The notes beneath the pieces were generated by a model, which made no database searches, had not been told where the DNA came from, and saw only the letters and a list, made by a program, of their open reading frames with translations. Made by a program: the position numbers and the translations under genes. Shown here in pieces: positions 28,386-36,008 of a stretch of DNA of 64,000 bases. Source of the stretch: Lachnospiraceae bacterium (lineage in GTDB: Bacteria > Bacillota > Clostridia > Lachnospirales > Lachnospiraceae); the NCBI GenBank assembly GCA_016284315.1, contig JAEEOO010000028.1, positions 1-64,000 on the forward strand. Reading direction: 5' to 3'. Positions within the stretch are counted from its first letter, which is position 1; each line of letters begins with the position of its first letter.

Positions 28386-28399
28386 TATCTTCTTAAACT

Positions 28400-28428
28400 A
28401 AATTATCACTAACCCCATTCTATGTCAA
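28400..28428 (-). promoter_or_regulatory. SigmaA promoter of hrcA-grpE-dnaK
   Basis: TTGACA (28428-28423) and TAATTT (28405-28400) on the minus strand are spaced by 17 bp. CIRCE begins 15 bp downstream of the -10, so HrcA binding would overlap the transcription start. Confidence 0.85.
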
Positions 28429-28489
28429 CTCATAAATTCTAAAAGAATTCTAAAAAACCTAAAACAATTTTGTTCCCGGGATTTCTTGC

Positions 28490-28525
28490 AAAAAAAGACC
28501 TGCAGTGAATGATCACCACAGGTCT
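28490..28525 (-). terminator. Terminator after the H1-like gene
   Basis: AGACCTG and CAGGTCT form a 7-bp stem with an inner partly pairing loop, followed by a run of T on the minus strand, 25 bp past the stop. Confidence 0.8.
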
Positions 28526-28547
28526 TGTTATTTCTTATATATATAGA

Positions 28548-29120
28548 TCAGAAGTTGTAGTACATGTCAAAGGAGTCGTGAATCTCACCGTTAATAACAC
28601 TGTATACTTTCTGCTCTGCAAGGTTGATGTAGATCTCGATTGACTTAACATCAGCGCTCTTTAATCCAAGATCGAATTTAGCACGATCCTTTGCAGTCTT
28701 GAGATACTGCTTTAAGAGTGCATCAGCTGATACGTTCTTTCCATCAACTGCAAATACAGCATTGGTCTTAACAACGGTTTTCTTAGCAGCTTTCTTAGCG
28801 GGCTTCTTTGTAGCTACCTTCTTTGCGGTTGTAGCCTTCTTTGCTACTTCCTTCTTAGCAGGTGCTGCCTTCTTTGCGGTAGCAGCCTTCTTTGCAGGTG
28901 CCTTCTTTGCTGCTTCCTTCTTAGCAGGTGCTGCAGCTTTCTTTGCAGGTGCCTTCTTTGCTACTTCTTTCTTCGCAGGTGCTGCCTTCTTTGCAGCGGG
29001 CTTCTTTGCAGCGGCCTTCTTAGGTGCTTCTTTCTTAGCAGCTTCTGCAGCAGGTGCAGCAGCCTTCACTTCAGTGCTAGCGGTTGTAGCCTTAGCTACA
29101 GTTTTCTTGGTAACTGCCAT
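28548..29120 (-). CDS. Lys/Ala/Pro-rich histone-H1-like protein with DUF6465-type C-terminal domain
   Basis: Residues about 25-115 of this 190-aa protein are PAKKA/KKAPAKK-type repeats, as in eukaryotic H1 tails and bacterial H1-like proteins. The last 70 residues (FAVDGKNVSADALLKQYLK to IEIYINLAEQKVYSVINGE) form a small domain resembling DUF6465, known mainly from Lachnospiraceae. It probably binds nucleic acid through the basic tail; the C-terminal domain role is unknown. The gene has a consensus promoter and its own terminator, so it is likely abundant. The long ORF on the opposite strand (28699..29139) is a shadow of the repeat. Confidence 0.85.
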   Translation of the reverse strand: MAVTKKTVAKATTASTEVKAAAPAAEAAKKEAPKKAAAKKPAAKKAAPAKKEVAKKAPAKKAAAPAKKEAAKKAPAKKAATAKKAAPAKKEVAKKATTAKKVATKKPAKKAAKKTVVKTNAVFAVDGKNVSADALLKQYLKTAKDRAKFDLGLKSADVKSIEIYINLAEQKVYSVINGEIHDSFDMYYNF

Positions 29121-29187
29121 GATGACATCTCCCTTCTGAAACTTTTAAATAAGTTAATTGGTTACAAATTAATTATCTAACGCTCAA

Positions 29188-29216
29188 ATCGTAACGCTTT
29201 TTCGAACCATTGTCAA
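29188..29216 (-). promoter_or_regulatory. SigmaA promoter of the H1-like gene
   Basis: TTGACA (29216-29211) and TACGAT (29193-29188) on minus with a 17-bp spacer, about 65 bp before the ATG. Confidence 0.8.
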
Positions 29217-29257
29217 CTTTTTGAGCGAATTTAACGCCATTTTAAAGCATTTTTCTG

Positions 29258-30442
29258 TCAATAATTTTCTTTGATAAACTTACGAAGTACAGGTAAGGAT
29301 CTTTCAACTTTTTCAGTATCGATACAATATGCCATTCTGAAATATCCCGGAGCGCCGAAAGTATCGGCAGGAACGAGGATGAGATCATACTTTAATGCCT
29401 TCTTTGAAAAGGCTTTTGCATCCTCTTCCGGAGCCTTGGGGAAGATGTAGAATGTTCCGTCAGGCTTGACAACGGTTATTCCAAGATCTACCAGTTCATT
29501 GTAGATCAGATTCATATTTGTTTCGTATACACTAAGGTCAGCTGTTAAATCTATCGTCTCTGCAACAGCGAGCTGTATTATGGAAGAAGGACAGTTGTGA
29601 CCGATTCCTCTTGAGATCTGTCCGCACATGTAAATAAATGTTTCTGCATCTTCACACGCGGGATTAACTGCCACGTATCCGATTCTTTCTCCGGGTACGG
29701 AAAGTGATTTGGAGAAAGAGTAGCACATGATGGAATTATCATAGTACTTTGAAACGCAAGGCGCTGTCTTTCCGCCGAATACGATCTCTCTGTAAGGCTC
29801 ATCGGTTATAAGGTAGATCGGATGTCCGTACTGTTTTGATTTTTCAGTCATGAGAGCCGCCAATTTTTTGATAGTCTCTTCGGAGTAAACAACACCGGTA
29901 GGATTGTTGGGTGTGTTCACAAGAACTGCCATGACTTTTTCTGTCATCATCTCTTCCGCTTTTTCAAAGTTGATCTGGAATGTATCAAGCTGGGGCGGAA
30001 CAACTTTTAATACCGCGCCGCTGAGATCAACGTAGGGATGATACTCGGGGAAGAAGGGGGCAAAGGTAAGAACTTCATCGCCGGGCACGGTAACAAGTCT
30101 TACTGCATGTGCGATCGCTCCTGCTGCTCCGCTGGTCATGAAAATGTGTTCCTTCCTATAAGGTAGTCCGAATCTTCTTTCAAGAGATGCGGCAACTTTT
30201 TCCCTAACCGATGTTATACCGAGGCTGGGTGAATAGCCATGAAGGTAATTTGTTTCTTCGTTCTGAAGCATCCTTATCATGGCATCCGTAAATTCCTGAG
30301 GGACGGGGACACTGGGGTTTCCGAGGCTGTAATCAAATACGTTCTCGTATCCGATCTCTTTTCCTCTTGCTGTTGCAAACTCTGAGAGTTCTCTGATGAC
30401 TGACTTGCCCGAGAGCATGTCCTTGTATTTTTGTACGAGCAT
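29258..30442 (-). CDS. Class I/II PLP-dependent aminotransferase (aspartate aminotransferase-like)
   Basis: This 394-aa fold-type I enzyme shows NTPNNPTGVVYS, the aspartate motif ITDEPYREIVF and the PLP lysine in CYSFSKSLSVPGERIGYVA. It is full length. The substrate is not deducible; relatives in Clostridia are annotated as aspartate or broad-specificity transaminases. It lies 20 bp after the TraX-family gene. Confidence 0.92.
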   Translation of the reverse strand: MLVQKYKDMLSGKSVIRELSEFATARGKEIGYENVFDYSLGNPSVPVPQEFTDAMIRMLQNEETNYLHGYSPSLGITSVREKVAASLERRFGLPYRKEHIFMTSGAAGAIAHAVRLVTVPGDEVLTFAPFFPEYHPYVDLSGAVLKVVPPQLDTFQINFEKAEEMMTEKVMAVLVNTPNNPTGVVYSEETIKKLAALMTEKSKQYGHPIYLITDEPYREIVFGGKTAPCVSKYYDNSIMCYSFSKSLSVPGERIGYVAVNPACEDAETFIYMCGQISRGIGHNCPSSIIQLAVAETIDLTADLSVYETNMNLIYNELVDLGITVVKPDGTFYIFPKAPEEDAKAFSKKALKYDLILVPADTFGAPGYFRMAYCIDTEKVERSLPVLRKFIKENY

Positions 30443-30462
30443 TTTTGTTACCTCTGTATTAA

Positions 30463-31545
30463 TTATTTAAAAAAACCATAGTACATGATCTGTTCCGGGA
30501 AATTATCAATGGTCATTCCATAAACAGTCAGCCTTAAAACAAATATGGTTATGACTCCCAGGATAAACAAATGAGCGGGATAGAATGCATAAAAGAAATA
30601 TTTATTTCCTTTTCCTCTTTCACCGTTGTAATTGCTAATGAGAGGCACTGCCAAAAAGCAGGGGATCTCGCTGACAGAAAAGACGGAGAGCGTTCCGCAT
30701 CCTGCAAGGAATGAAGGTAAGCGATAATTCCTTAAGAGGTAAATAATAAGGATGGTCGCTATTCCCATTGCTCCGTAGTCTGAGCTTAATCCAAACATCG
30801 CCTTCTGATCTGTCAAAACGCAAGCTGCACCAAAGAACGCAAGGATAATGGTATAGTTCATACCCGCTTTTGCGTTTCGGACATTGCTTACTATTATCAT
30901 GGAAACGCCGGCAATGAGCATGCCTATGAAATACAAAGCAAGCATCATGATAAGTACGTCCTTTTGTTCCAAATAGCCCTTTCCACATAAAGCTAAGTAT
31001 ATTTCGTATGCATAATTAATAAACAGTGCGGTAAATGCATGGGGCGCAAGAAATATCGCTGCAATCCTGAGCCAGACTCTTGCTGTTTTCTTAAGCTCTT
31101 TGTCTTTCAGCGCATCTATTCCCATGATCATAGCCAAGCCGGCGGCAAGGGTAAAGAATACGTTCTGATAGAAAGGATAGATCATATATCCGAAGATCGC
31201 CATGTCAAAGGGTATCTCAGATATTAATGCAAAGATGATAAGTCTTAAAAGATATTTCCATTTGCATCTTGTGTACTTAAATCCTTCTACTATAAAGAAG
31301 CAATAGAGGGGGAAGCTAATTCTTCCGATCGCTCTTAAGATAACGTAGATAAGCATTGCATTTTCAGAGATGTCTCCCATTCCGATAAAGCCAAGGGCGG
31401 ATGGGTCCAGTCCGTTTTGTCCGAAGTCAAGGCGTCCGCTATAGAGCAGTGCCTGGTAAACAGATGCGGTAGCATGATCGATAAACATGCAGATAACAGC
31501 GATGAGTTTTATCGTCGCTGCTGTAAGTCCGGGTTTCTTTTCCAC
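30463..31545 (-). CDS. TraX family membrane protein
   Basis: This 360-aa polytopic protein has about eight to ten hydrophobic segments. The start TAATIKLIAVICMFIDHAT and the internal GRISFPLYCFFIVEGFKYTR and YAFYPAHLFILG are TraX-family signatures. F-plasmid TraX acetylates pilin; chromosomal Clostridia members are uncharacterised and may acylate surface molecules. The start is GTG at 31545 after AGAGGAG. There is no conjugation gene nearby, so a plasmid origin is not implied. Confidence 0.85.
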   Translation of the reverse strand: MEKKPGLTAATIKLIAVICMFIDHATASVYQALLYSGRLDFGQNGLDPSALGFIGMGDISENAMLIYVILRAIGRISFPLYCFFIVEGFKYTRCKWKYLLRLIIFALISEIPFDMAIFGYMIYPFYQNVFFTLAAGLAMIMGIDALKDKELKKTARVWLRIAAIFLAPHAFTALFINYAYEIYLALCGKGYLEQKDVLIMMLALYFIGMLIAGVSMIIVSNVRNAKAGMNYTIILAFFGAACVLTDQKAMFGLSSDYGAMGIATILIIYLLRNYRLPSFLAGCGTLSVFSVSEIPCFLAVPLISNYNGERGKGNKYFFYAFYPAHLFILGVITIFVLRLTVYGMTIDNFPEQIMYYGFFK

Positions 31546-31595
31546 GATTCTCTCCTCTTTTATCCGATTATCCGGTGGTTATTCCCATTTAATGA

Positions 31596-31850
31596 TTATT
31601 CTTCTATGATAATGCCGTCTACTTTTTCAGGCTTTGATTCATCGCTTGAAGTTTTCTGCTGCGCGTTTGTTCTCTGACGGTTTGCCTGCTGTCTTTTTGC
31701 ATCTTCTTCGTTAAGGTAATCGTAAGCAACATCTACACCTTTCTTTACGGAATGAAGAAGTGTTCTTCCAAGATCAACAAATGCTCCTCCGAGATTATAT
31801 GCGGTATTCTTCCACTCGTTTCCGAGATCGTTATTATTGTTATTTGCCAT
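31596..31850 (-). CDS. Small charged protein of unknown function
   Basis: This 84-aa protein begins with an Asn-rich stretch (ANNNNNDLGNEW), has an amphipathic central part (YNLGGAFVDLGRTLLHSVKKGVDVAYDYL) and a Gln/Arg/Ser-rich polar end. The hydrophobic region is too weak for a membrane segment. An SD (AGGAGG) precedes the ATG. I do not recognise the family. Confidence 0.7.
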   Translation of the reverse strand: MANNNNNDLGNEWKNTAYNLGGAFVDLGRTLLHSVKKGVDVAYDYLNEEDAKRQQANRQRTNAQQKTSSDESKPEKVDGIIIEE

Positions 31851-31926
31851 AGTTTTATTCCTCCTACTTATGCTTTAATATACTACATATTTAAAGTAAG
31901 GTCAAAGTTATCGTGAGTTTCCGTAC

Positions 31927-31955
31927 TTGACACGGGCGCGTAATTCTTATAAACT
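31927..31955 (+). promoter_or_regulatory. Promoter of the SRP RNA gene
   Basis: TTGACA (31927-31932) and TAAACT (31950-31955) with a 17-bp spacer, about 20 bp before the RNA 5' stem. Confidence 0.8.
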
Positions 31956-31974
31956 ATGTTCACAAATAAAAATG

Positions 31975-32138
31975 TCCCCTGTAAGGAATTCGTCTGTGGC
32001 ACGTTGGTCTGGTCTCGCGCAATGCGACGCTGTGAACCGTGTCAGGTCGGGAACGAAGCAGCACTAAGCAGATGCTCCATGTGCCGTGAGGGCGCTGGGC
32101 GAGCTGCGCAGGCGCATTCCTTACAAGGGATGTTTTTT
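31975..32138 (+). ncRNA. ffs: Signal recognition particle RNA (4.5S-type) with terminator
   Basis: The conserved SRP core GTGTCAGGTCGGGAACGAAG followed by CAGCACTAAGCAG is present. The ends pair (TCCCCTGTAAGGAAT with ATTCCTTACAAGGGA, one mismatch), giving a hairpin RNA of about 157 nt followed by T6 at 32132-32137. It binds Ffh to target membrane proteins. The length is between the enteric 4.5S and the Alu-containing Bacillus forms. The ORF 31956..32156 is spurious. Confidence 0.95.
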
Positions 32139-32152
32139 ATTCTCTTCCAGTC

Positions 32153-32357
32153 GTAACTACAGTAATTAATTTCTTCACACGATTCCGCTACTAAGTTCGA
32201 TAAATTTTGTTAAAGGCAAAATCGCATTGCTACAACTCGCGACGTTCACGCTATATTTGCGTGAACTGCTCAAACATTATCGCAATGACGATTTACACAA
32301 AATTCATCTCACTAAGTGCTACATCTATCATTCAGAAATTAATCACTGCAGCTACTC
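32153..32357. repeat. Long imperfect palindrome downstream of the SRP RNA
   Basis: The region is symmetrical about position 32255. The outer arms GTAACTACAGTAATTAATTTCT and AGAAATTAATCACTGCAGCTAC match at 19 of 22 positions. Middle arms (around CTAAGTTCGATAAATTTTGT and ACAAAATTCATCTCACTAAG) pair with bulges. The centre is GTTCACGC-TATATTT-GCGTGAAC, perfect 8 bp. There is no coding frame. It may be a MITE-like element or a long structured RNA. Apart from this, the 32139-32410 gap holds nothing I can identify. Confidence 0.65.
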
Positions 32358-32410
32358 CTTAAATTAATATATAAGTTATAGAATAGAATTATTTACAATT
32401 TTTAGCTAAG

Positions 32411-33493
32411 ATGAATAAGATAAATAGATTCAAAAACTATATATCCCCTAATGAGGAATGTGCTATCGCAGCTAGCCTAGCGCCCTACACGGAATGTACC
32501 CTCTGCGCCCGCCGATGCCGAGTCGATAGGACGAGTGGAGCGAGAGGTGTCTGCGGGCAGGGGGCCGAAATGCGGGCGGCGAGGGCCGCATTACATTTGT
32601 GGGAGGAGCCTGTGATATCCGGCGTGTACGGATCGGGGGCGGTGTTCTTCTCGGGATGTAACCTGCGGTGCGTATTCTGCCAGAATCATGATATAGCCAT
32701 TGGTGATGTCGGAAAAGAGATCACTGTAGAGAGGCTCTGCGAGATCTTCTTTGAGCTTAAGACAAAGGGCGCACACAATATCAATCTTGTCACAGGTACG
32801 CCCTACATCCCTCACATCGCCGAGGCGATAAAGCTGGCAAAGGATAAAGGTTTCGATCTTCCTTTCGTATTTAATTGCGGAGGATATGAAGATGTGGATG
32901 CATTAAAGATGCTGGATGGATTAATAGATATTTATCTGCCGGATCTAAAGTATTATTCGCCGGAACTTTCACTAAGATATTCAAAAGCCGCTGATTATTT
33001 TGAAAGAGCAGCTGCTGCAATAGCGGAGATGTACAGGCAGGTAGGAAGTCCAATATTGGAAGAACGAAGCAATGAAGAGGAAGGAACTGCTAAATCTGTT
33101 CATTTTGAAGATGCTGTCAGTGGTTCCGAGGAAAGAGTCCGCACTGCTTACGACAATCCCCCTCTTATGAAGAAGGGCGTCATCGTTCGTCACTTGCTTC
33201 TTCCAGGTTGTACGAAAGATAGTAAGAAGATCCTTCGTTATCTTCATGAAACCTACGGCGACAATATCTATATCAGTATCATGAATCAGTATACTCCTTT
33301 GGAGCATATAACCAACGGATATAACGATAATGGTGAGCTTAAATACCCGGAGCTTACACGGAAGGTTACTGACGAGGAGTACGACCGTGTAGTTGATTTT
33401 GCACTTAAGCTTGGCATCGAGAATGCATTTATCCAGGAGGGTGACACCGCTAAAGAGAGTTTTATTCCTGCTTTTGACTACGAGGGAATCTAA
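32411..33493 (+). CDS. PflX-like radical SAM protein
   Basis: This 360-aa protein has the radical SAM CxxxCxxC motif (FSGCNLRCVFCQNHDIA) preceded by a cysteine-rich N-terminal segment (ECTLCARRCRVDR, GVCGQG) that may hold a second cluster. This is the PflX/COG1313 pattern, usually annotated as pyruvate formate-lyase activating enzyme-like. Residues about 207-250 are a polar insertion (GSPILEERSNEEEGTAK) not expected in short family members. No pfl gene lies nearby, so the target protein is unknown. The SD is weak. A strong terminator follows. Confidence 0.88.
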   Translation: MNKINRFKNYISPNEECAIAASLAPYTECTLCARRCRVDRTSGARGVCGQGAEMRAARAALHLWEEPVISGVYGSGAVFFSGCNLRCVFCQNHDIAIGDVGKEITVERLCEIFFELKTKGAHNINLVTGTPYIPHIAEAIKLAKDKGFDLPFVFNCGGYEDVDALKMLDGLIDIYLPDLKYYSPELSLRYSKAADYFERAAAAIAEMYRQVGSPILEERSNEEEGTAKSVHFEDAVSGSEERVRTAYDNPPLMKKGVIVRHLLLPGCTKDSKKILRYLHETYGDNIYISIMNQYTPLEHITNGYNDNGELKYPELTRKVTDEEYDRVVDFALKLGIENAFIQEGDTAKESFIPAFDYEGI

Positions 33494-33494
33494 A

Positions 33495-33525
33495 AAGAGC
33501 GTACCACGCGGCACGCTCTTTTATA
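33495..33525 (+). terminator. Terminator after the radical SAM gene
   Basis: AAAGAGCGT and ACGCTCTTT stem followed by T-rich sequence, starting at the stop codon. The symmetrical T/A arms could also serve the convergent CdaR-like gene. Confidence 0.85.
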
Positions 33526-33536
33526 TTGCATATTTT

Positions 33537-34616
33537 TTACTGCTGTTTAAGATAATCCAAATATCTCTGTACCATCATTGCGATGCGGTAGGTAAGAGCA
33601 TCTTCGAATTCCCTAAGGTTAAGGCCTGTTGCTTTCTGCACTTTGTCCAATCTGTAGAGGATGGTGTGTCTGTGCATGTAAAGCTGTTCGGAAGTCTGGG
33701 ATACGTTAAGGTTGTTCTCAAGGAACTTTCCGATCATGGTAATGGTTTCTTCATCCAGTTCGGGAGGAAGTCCGTCTCCGAATACTTCTTCAAGGAACAT
33801 CTCGCAGAGGTTAACGGGAAGCTGGTAGATAAGTCTTCCGATTCCGAGAGCGGAGTAGGCTGCGATTCCTTTTTCTTCATAGAAGATATTGCTTACTTCA
33901 AGAGCAAGCTTTCCTTCCTTATATGACTTTGAAACGTCCTTGAGTTCTTCAACGGGATTACCGAAGGCAACCTTCGCATTGGTCATAGCCTCAGTATTGA
34001 TCAATGAGATGATGGTCTCGCTGATCTCTTCAAGATCGGAGATCTCAGGTTTCTTTTCAAATTTCTTTACAAGGATGATCTTGTCCTCATCCACCGCAGT
34101 GATGATGTTTCCGGTCTGGGTGGTGTAGGTCATCTTGAGAAGCTCGGTAGCAATATTCTTTACGTCATGCTTAACATCAACAAGGAATACTGTTCTCCAA
34201 GCCTTTGTGTCTATATGAAGCTTCTTTGCGCGATTGTAAATGTCCACAAGAAGCATATTGTCCAAGATAAGGTTCTGGTAAAAGCTGTTCTTATCGTATT
34301 TTTCCTGGTATGCGATCTGAAGGGCTTTTATCTGGGATACGGCTATGCGGGCAACATTGTACGCGGTATCGTCCTGACCATTGGTTACAATGATGTAGGC
34401 GGTCTCCTCATCCTCGGTTACCTTAAGAAGGTGGCTGTCGCCGATGACCTGGCTGTCTGCAGGGGATGCAGAAAAGGCCCTGACGTATTCAGAGCTGATA
34501 GAGCTGTCTCCCGCCGATGCGATTAAACTTCCGTCTCCCTCAAATGCTGCGATGTCTATTTTTGTAATGGAATAAAGATCATCTATACAATTTTGAATAA
34601 CAGAATTTGATATCAT
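33537..34616 (-). CDS. CdaR/PucR-family transcriptional regulator
   Basis: This 359-aa protein ends in the PucR C-terminal helix-turn-helix (KFLENNLNVSQTSEQLYMHRHTILYRLDKVQKATGLNLREFEDALTYRIAMM) found in CdaR and PucR regulators. The N-terminal part (to about residue 110) resembles a sensory domain and the middle a GGDEF-like fold typical of the family. The effector is unknown; family members respond to sugar diacids or nucleobases. It follows the sugar-ABC ATPase gene, which hints at carbohydrate control. Confidence 0.85.
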   Translation of the reverse strand: MISNSVIQNCIDDLYSITKIDIAAFEGDGSLIASAGDSSISSEYVRAFSASPADSQVIGDSHLLKVTEDEETAYIIVTNGQDDTAYNVARIAVSQIKALQIAYQEKYDKNSFYQNLILDNMLLVDIYNRAKKLHIDTKAWRTVFLVDVKHDVKNIATELLKMTYTTQTGNIITAVDEDKIILVKKFEKKPEISDLEEISETIISLINTEAMTNAKVAFGNPVEELKDVSKSYKEGKLALEVSNIFYEEKGIAAYSALGIGRLIYQLPVNLCEMFLEEVFGDGLPPELDEETITMIGKFLENNLNVSQTSEQLYMHRHTILYRLDKVQKATGLNLREFEDALTYRIAMMVQRYLDYLKQQ

Positions 34617-34628
34617 TCTCTTCCTCTA

Positions 34629-34656
34629 AAAATGCCCCGGCAGGTTTTGCCGGGGC
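34629..34656 (-). terminator. Terminator between ugpC and the CdaR-like gene
   Basis: GCCCCGGCA and TGCCGGGGC pair across TTTT-type loop, followed by ATTTTT on minus, 25 bp past the ATPase stop and directly before the regulator's SD. Confidence 0.85.
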
Positions 34657-34680
34657 TCTTTAATCGTTTTTAAATGAAAA

Positions 34681-35793
34681 CTAGTTGGTGATAGTCTTCT
34701 CAGTTTCCTTATCGAATACGTGGATCTTCTCAACGTCGATAGCAAACTTAATGGTGTCACCGGGTCTAGCGGTTGTACGAGAATCAACTCTTGCGGTGAT
34801 GGGGAACTCTTCAAGATCGAAGTAGAGATATACTTCTGCACCAAGGAGCTCGTAAACCTTAATGGTTGACTCGAATACTGACTGAGGTGATGCCTCGATA
34901 TACATTTCGGAATCATATACATCCTCAGGACGGATACCAAAGGTAACAACCTTTCCGTCATAACCACCCTCGATGAGCTTCTTGCTCTTTGCGGGAGGAA
35001 GGGGAATTGCATGGCCGGCGATCTCAAGGCTTGCAACATCGCCATTAACCTTAACGGTAGCATCAAGGAAGTTCATCTGAGGTGATCCCATGAATCCTGC
35101 TACGAAGAGGTTAGCGGGCTTCTCATAAAGGTTCTGAGGAGTGTCAACCTGCTGGATAACACCATCCTTCATAACTACGATACGATCACCAAGGGTCATA
35201 GCCTCGGTCTGGTCGTGGGTAACGTAGATGATGGTGGTACCAAGTCTCTGATGAAGCTTAGCGATCTCGATTCTCATCTGTACACGAAGCTTTGCATCAA
35301 GGTTTGAAAGAGGCTCGTCCATAAGGAATACCTTGGGGTTACGTACGATTGCACGTCCCATGGCAACACGCTGTCTCTGACCACCGGAAAGAGCCTTAGG
35401 CTTACGATCAAGGAGAGCGGTAAGGTCGAGGATCTTAGCTGCCTCGTTTACCATCTTTTCGATCTGATCCTTGGGAACTTTTCTAAGCTTAAGACCGAAT
35501 GCCATGTTATCACGAACTGACATATGAGGATAAAGAGCGTAGTTCTGGAATACCATTGCGATATCACGATCCTTAGGCTCTACATCGTTAACGAGTCTGT
35601 CGCCGATTCTAAGTTCACCTGAGGAGATATCCTCAAGTCCTGCGATCATACGAAGTGTTGTTGATTTACCGCATCCTGAAGGTCCAACGAAAATGATGAA
35701 CTCCTGGTCAGCGATCTCAAGGTTGAAGTTCTTAACAGCTTCGAAGCCGTTAGGATAAACCTTGCAAATGTTCTTTAAAGACAAACCTGCCAT
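34681..35793 (-). CDS. ugpC: Sugar ABC transporter ATPase, UgpC/MsmK type
   Basis: This 370-aa protein has Walker A (GPSGCGKSTTLRMIAGLE), the signature LSGGQRQRVAMGRAIVR, Walker B (VFLMDEPLSNLDAKLR), the H-loop (YVTHDQTEAMTLGD) and a C-terminal TOBE/regulatory domain. Such orphan MsmK/UgpC subunits energise several carbohydrate importers in Firmicutes, and no permease genes lie adjacent here. GAAAGGAG precedes the ATG. The symbol is by family; the partners are unknown. Confidence 0.93.
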   Translation of the reverse strand: MAGLSLKNICKVYPNGFEAVKNFNLEIADQEFIIFVGPSGCGKSTTLRMIAGLEDISSGELRIGDRLVNDVEPKDRDIAMVFQNYALYPHMSVRDNMAFGLKLRKVPKDQIEKMVNEAAKILDLTALLDRKPKALSGGQRQRVAMGRAIVRNPKVFLMDEPLSNLDAKLRVQMRIEIAKLHQRLGTTIIYVTHDQTEAMTLGDRIVVMKDGVIQQVDTPQNLYEKPANLFVAGFMGSPQMNFLDATVKVNGDVASLEIAGHAIPLPPAKSKKLIEGGYDGKVVTFGIRPEDVYDSEMYIEASPQSVFESTIKVYELLGAEVYLYFDLEEFPITARVDSRTTARPGDTIKFAIDVEKIHVFDKETEKTITN

Positions 35794-36008
35794 GTTTAAT
35801 GACTCCTTTCAAAGTTACAGTTTTAAATAGAACTAAAAACTACAATGCTAAGTATAACCATATATAGCAATTTTAGCCATAACTCAAATAAACAAATATT
35901 CCTTTTCATTTTGTCGAAATTGACATTATTTCTTAAATAATTATAAAAGTGACGACAATTTGAACAAAGGGTAATTGCTTTTGTGTTCATTTTGTAGGAT
36001 TACATAAT

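Noticed and set aside
28790-29050. Possible CRISPR array in the repeated codons
   Set aside because: The repeats are in-frame protein repeats of irregular length, without unique spacers.
28699-29139. 146-aa ORF opposite the H1-like gene
   Set aside because: It is a mirror of the Lys/Ala repeat (Phe/Ala-rich) and has no SD.
30463-31545. TraX as evidence of a conjugative element
   Set aside because: No relaxase, pilin or other transfer gene is nearby, and chromosomal TraX proteins are common in Clostridia.
31956-32156. 66-aa ORF across the SRP RNA
   Set aside because: The sequence is the SRP RNA core with its closing stem.
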